A stretch of 7,672 bases of DNA from Candidatus Aminicenantota bacterium (GTDB lineage Bacteria; Acidobacteriota; Aminicenantia; Aminicenantales; Aminicenantaceae), in NCBI GenBank assembly GCA_030673995.1, contig DAOUYU010000081.1, positions 1 to 7,672 of the forward strand, given 5' to 3'. How positions within the stretch are numbered: position 1 is the stretch's first letter; each line of letters begins with the position of its first letter. The notes under the pieces are model-generated. The model did no database searches, was not told the origin of the DNA, and saw only the letters and a program-made list of their open reading frames with translations. Shown here in pieces: positions 6,245 to 7,672 of the stretch. The position numbers and the translations under genes were made by a program.

Positions 6245-6287
6245 TTTAGAATAAGATTTTTTGCCTCGACAGCTCTATTATTCTAAA
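6245..6287. repeat. Ten-bp-arm inverted repeat upstream of ssrA
   Basis: TTTAGAATAA (6245-6254) and TTATTCTAAA (6278-6287) are perfect complements 23 bp apart. The repeat lies between the ssrA -35 box and the TetR control region. It may be a protein-binding site or an extruding hairpin. No T-tract makes it a terminator, and its partner is unknown. Confidence 0.5.
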
Positions 6288-6371
6288 TAATCACACAACT
6301 TTAAAAATTGTTTATTGTCAAGAGATGATCCCTAATTTTTTAGCGTTGCCTTGACATTTTTCAAAAAAGAC

Positions 6372-6400
6372 TTGACAAAAAATCCGATAGGCATTAAATT
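6372..6400 (+). promoter_or_regulatory. Candidate promoter of the TetR-family gene
   Basis: TTGACA (6372-6377) is followed after 17 bp by TAAATT (6395-6400), a four-of-six -10 box. A better hexamer, TATAAT at 6400-6405, sits 22 bp from the -35 box and is too far for normal use. A second TTGACA at 6351-6356 lacks a matching -10. The predicted start would fall inside the palindrome at 6403-6431. Confidence 0.5.
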
Positions 6401-6402
6401 AT

Positions 6403-6431
6403 AATTGACTATAAAACGATATTAGTCAATT
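6403..6431. promoter_or_regulatory. Candidate TetR-family operator palindrome
   Basis: Perfect 9-bp arms AATTGACTA (6403-6411) and TAGTCAATT (6423-6431) flank an 11-bp centre. The 29-bp length, the symmetry and the position over the predicted transcription start, 33 bp before the regulator's ATG, are typical of an autoregulatory TetR-family operator. Confidence 0.6.
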
Positions 6432-6464
6432 GGTCGAATACATAAGGAAAGCTAAAGTCAAAAG

Positions 6465-7040
6465 ATGCATATTGATAAGCGAAAGACAATTCTTAAAGTT
6501 TCTAAGGCTTTATTCTCACGGTTTGGTTTAGTCAAAACTACAGTTGATGAGATTGCCAAACTGGCCCGGATAGGCAAAGGTACAATTTATCATTACTTCA
6601 AAAGTAAAGAGGATATCTTTGCAGAAGTCATTCAAAAAGAAAGTAATGCTCTACAGGAGAAAATTCAGCAGGTGTTAAATAACGAGAATACCCCTCAGGG
6701 CAAACTTGCCGCGTTTATAAAAACTCGATTTCGTCATTTAAAGGAACTGACTAACTACTACAGTGCTTTGACAGATGATTATTTGCAGCACTATGTTTTC
6801 ATTGAGGAAGCACGCCGTGAATATTTGGAAAGAGAAATTCAAATAGTGAGAGACCTTCTGGACGAAGGTGTGGAAAAAAGAGTTTTTAAGATCAAAGATA
6901 CCAAGCTAGCAGCCGAATCGATAATTTTATTGCTTAAAGGATTAGAATATCCATGGACAGTGGAAAAGGATGTATTGGATCTCGAACGCAGTGCCAACCA
7001 ATTTTTAAATATTTTGTTTAAAGGTATCGAAAAAAGGTAA
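6465..7040 (+). CDS. TetR/AcrR-family transcriptional regulator
   Basis: This is a 191-residue one-domain regulator with the usual TetR design: an N-terminal DNA-binding helix-turn-helix and a divergent all-helical ligand/dimerisation domain. The signature helix-turn-helix TTVDEIAKLARIGKGTIYHYF (25-45) is intact, followed by KSKEDIFAEVI. The C-terminal part (about 60-191) shows no recognisable ligand family. The start at the ATG is fixed by an in-frame TAA 12 nt upstream; the nearest Shine-Dalgarno-like AAGGA is too far (about 16 nt), leaving only a short purine run. It reads away from ssrA and has its own promoter and palindrome upstream. The only downstream gene is a damaged radical SAM fragment, so the original regulated target may be lost or may lie elsewhere. 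Confidence 0.94.
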   Translation: MHIDKRKTILKVSKALFSRFGLVKTTVDEIAKLARIGKGTIYHYFKSKEDIFAEVIQKESNALQEKIQQVLNNENTPQGKLAAFIKTRFRHLKELTNYYSALTDDYLQHYVFIEEARREYLEREIQIVRDLLDEGVEKRVFKIKDTKLAAESIILLLKGLEYPWTVEKDVLDLERSANQFLNILFKGIEKR

Positions 7041-7058
7041 CTATATTTTTTTACCTTT
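7033..7058. repeat. Inverted repeat over the TetR stop codon
   Basis: AAAGGTAA (7033-7040, including the TAA stop) pairs with TTACCTTT (7051-7058) across a 10-nt, T-rich loop. This could form a weak hairpin at the end of the TetR message. No T-run follows the stem, so it is not a standard terminator. Confidence 0.4.
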
Positions 7059-7090
7059 AATCGACCTGAAAACTAATATAGTCGAAATGA

Positions 7091-7558
7091 ATGAAAGGAA
7101 AATACAATACCGTAATTTCAGGAGGTCGCCCGGGCGGATATTTCTACATCGACTGGAACGGGAACTGCCTGCCCTGTGCCTTTAATCCTTACACTGTCGA
7201 TAACATCAAGCAGGTCTACCAGGAAGGAGGAGACTTGAACACCGTCTTGATGAATCCATTTTTTCAAGCTATCAGGAAGTGGCAGGGGGAATACAGCTAT
7301 ATGAAGCCCGCCCGTGAAGTTGGAAATCAGATTGTTCCCTGCATTTCTAAGGACCATCACCGGGAGGCCCGAAAAATCGTTGATGCGACAGGAGCAAAAC
7401 CCGCAGATCAGGAAGCAGAAGAAGCTCTCAAGGATCTATCTTATTACAAAGGGCTGGTTGCTTATGGCGATGAGGCTGACCGTCTCACTAGCCCCATCTG
7501 GGAGAAGGAATACATTGGACCGGAGAGGATGCGAGTTGAGAAAGAGAAAGCGGCTTGA
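7091..7558 (+). pseudogene. Radical SAM protein, C-terminal remnant lacking the catalytic core
   Basis: The 155-residue frame resembles the C-terminal, SPASM-like part of a radical SAM enzyme: GGRPGGYFYIDWNGN (11-25), then CLPC (26-29), NPYTVDNI, NPFFQAIRKWQ (55-65), IVPC (81-84) with the following DHH, and SPIWEKEYIGPERM. Such regions normally follow a TIM-barrel with a CxxxCxxC iron-sulfur motif. That motif and the barrel are absent here: TetR ends only 50 bp upstream and a TGA immediately precedes the first ATG in frame. No Shine-Dalgarno is present. I therefore call it a 5'-deleted gene rather than a complete small protein. It could still be expressed as an auxiliary-cluster domain, or reflect an assembly join. 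The family assignment rests on remembered motif pattern and not on a search. Confidence 0.65.
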
Positions 7559-7562
7559 ATAA

Positions 7563-7672
7563 GTTACTAAGGGCGGAAAAGCTGCTAACCTGGCCGAACA
7601 GGCCGCTAAAGCAACTTTGGAGTCTGCTAAAAGAGCAGGTGACAAGGCGGAAGAAATGGCAAAGGAGGCCTT
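7563..7672 (+). pseudogene. Ala/Lys-rich open frame, partial, no start
   Basis: After the stop at 7558, a frame shifted in phase relative to the radical SAM remnant opens at 7563, just after a TAA, and runs off the window. It reads VTKGGKAANLAEQAAKAT and continues in the same Ala/Lys/Glu-rich helical style (ESAKRAGDKAEEMAKEA). Heptad-like spacing suggests an amphipathic helix. There is no start codon or ribosome binding site at its beginning. It may be the tail of the same broken gene, displaced by a frameshift, or the body of another damaged gene. Confidence 0.4.

Overview
The window looks like chromosomal DNA from an uncultured Gram-negative-type bacterium of moderate, slightly AT-rich composition. 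The evidence for this is a bacterial tmRNA, ribosomal protein L13, the essential GTPase Der, a lipoprotein with a TPR array, and an AMIN-type cell-wall amidase. The phylum cannot be fixed from sequence alone. The amidase plus GerMN pair and the radical SAM fragment would fit Deltaproteobacteria-like or Aminicenantes/Acidobacteriota-like lineages, but that is an impression rather than a result.

Layout: almost everything from 1 to 6186 reads on the minus strand. From right to left these are ssrA (tmRNA, 5841-6186), an AMIN/Amidase_3 N-acetylmuramoyl-L-alanine amidase, a GerMN-domain membrane protein, Der GTPase, a TPR lipoprotein with its own promoter, a rhomboid protease, and finally rplM with its own promoter and leader hairpin, cut by the window edge. 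ssrA has a perfect consensus promoter (TTGACA, 17 bp, TATAAT). Its 3' end lies only 24 nt before the TTG start of the amidase, so amidase, GerMN and Der may be read through from the ssrA promoter. The gene-free stretch 373-788 holds a compact structured element (507-671) with terminal inverted repeats and internal hairpins, plus a 32-bp exact partial copy that ends at the rhomboid stop codon.

The right end reads on the plus strand. A TetR-family regulator (6465-7040) is preceded by a candidate promoter and a 29-bp palindrome that is a good operator candidate. It is followed by an N-terminally truncated radical SAM C-terminal region (7091-7558), and then by a short Ala/Lys-rich open frame in another phase that runs off the window. 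These last two look like remains of a larger damaged gene.

Most of the window is housekeeping. The points most worth a second look are the short proline-containing tmRNA tag (ADTLPLAA), the structured repeat and its copy broken at a palindrome centre, the tight ssrA-amidase junction, and the decayed radical SAM locus beside the TetR gene. I did not find a convincing new multi-gene defence or metabolic system.
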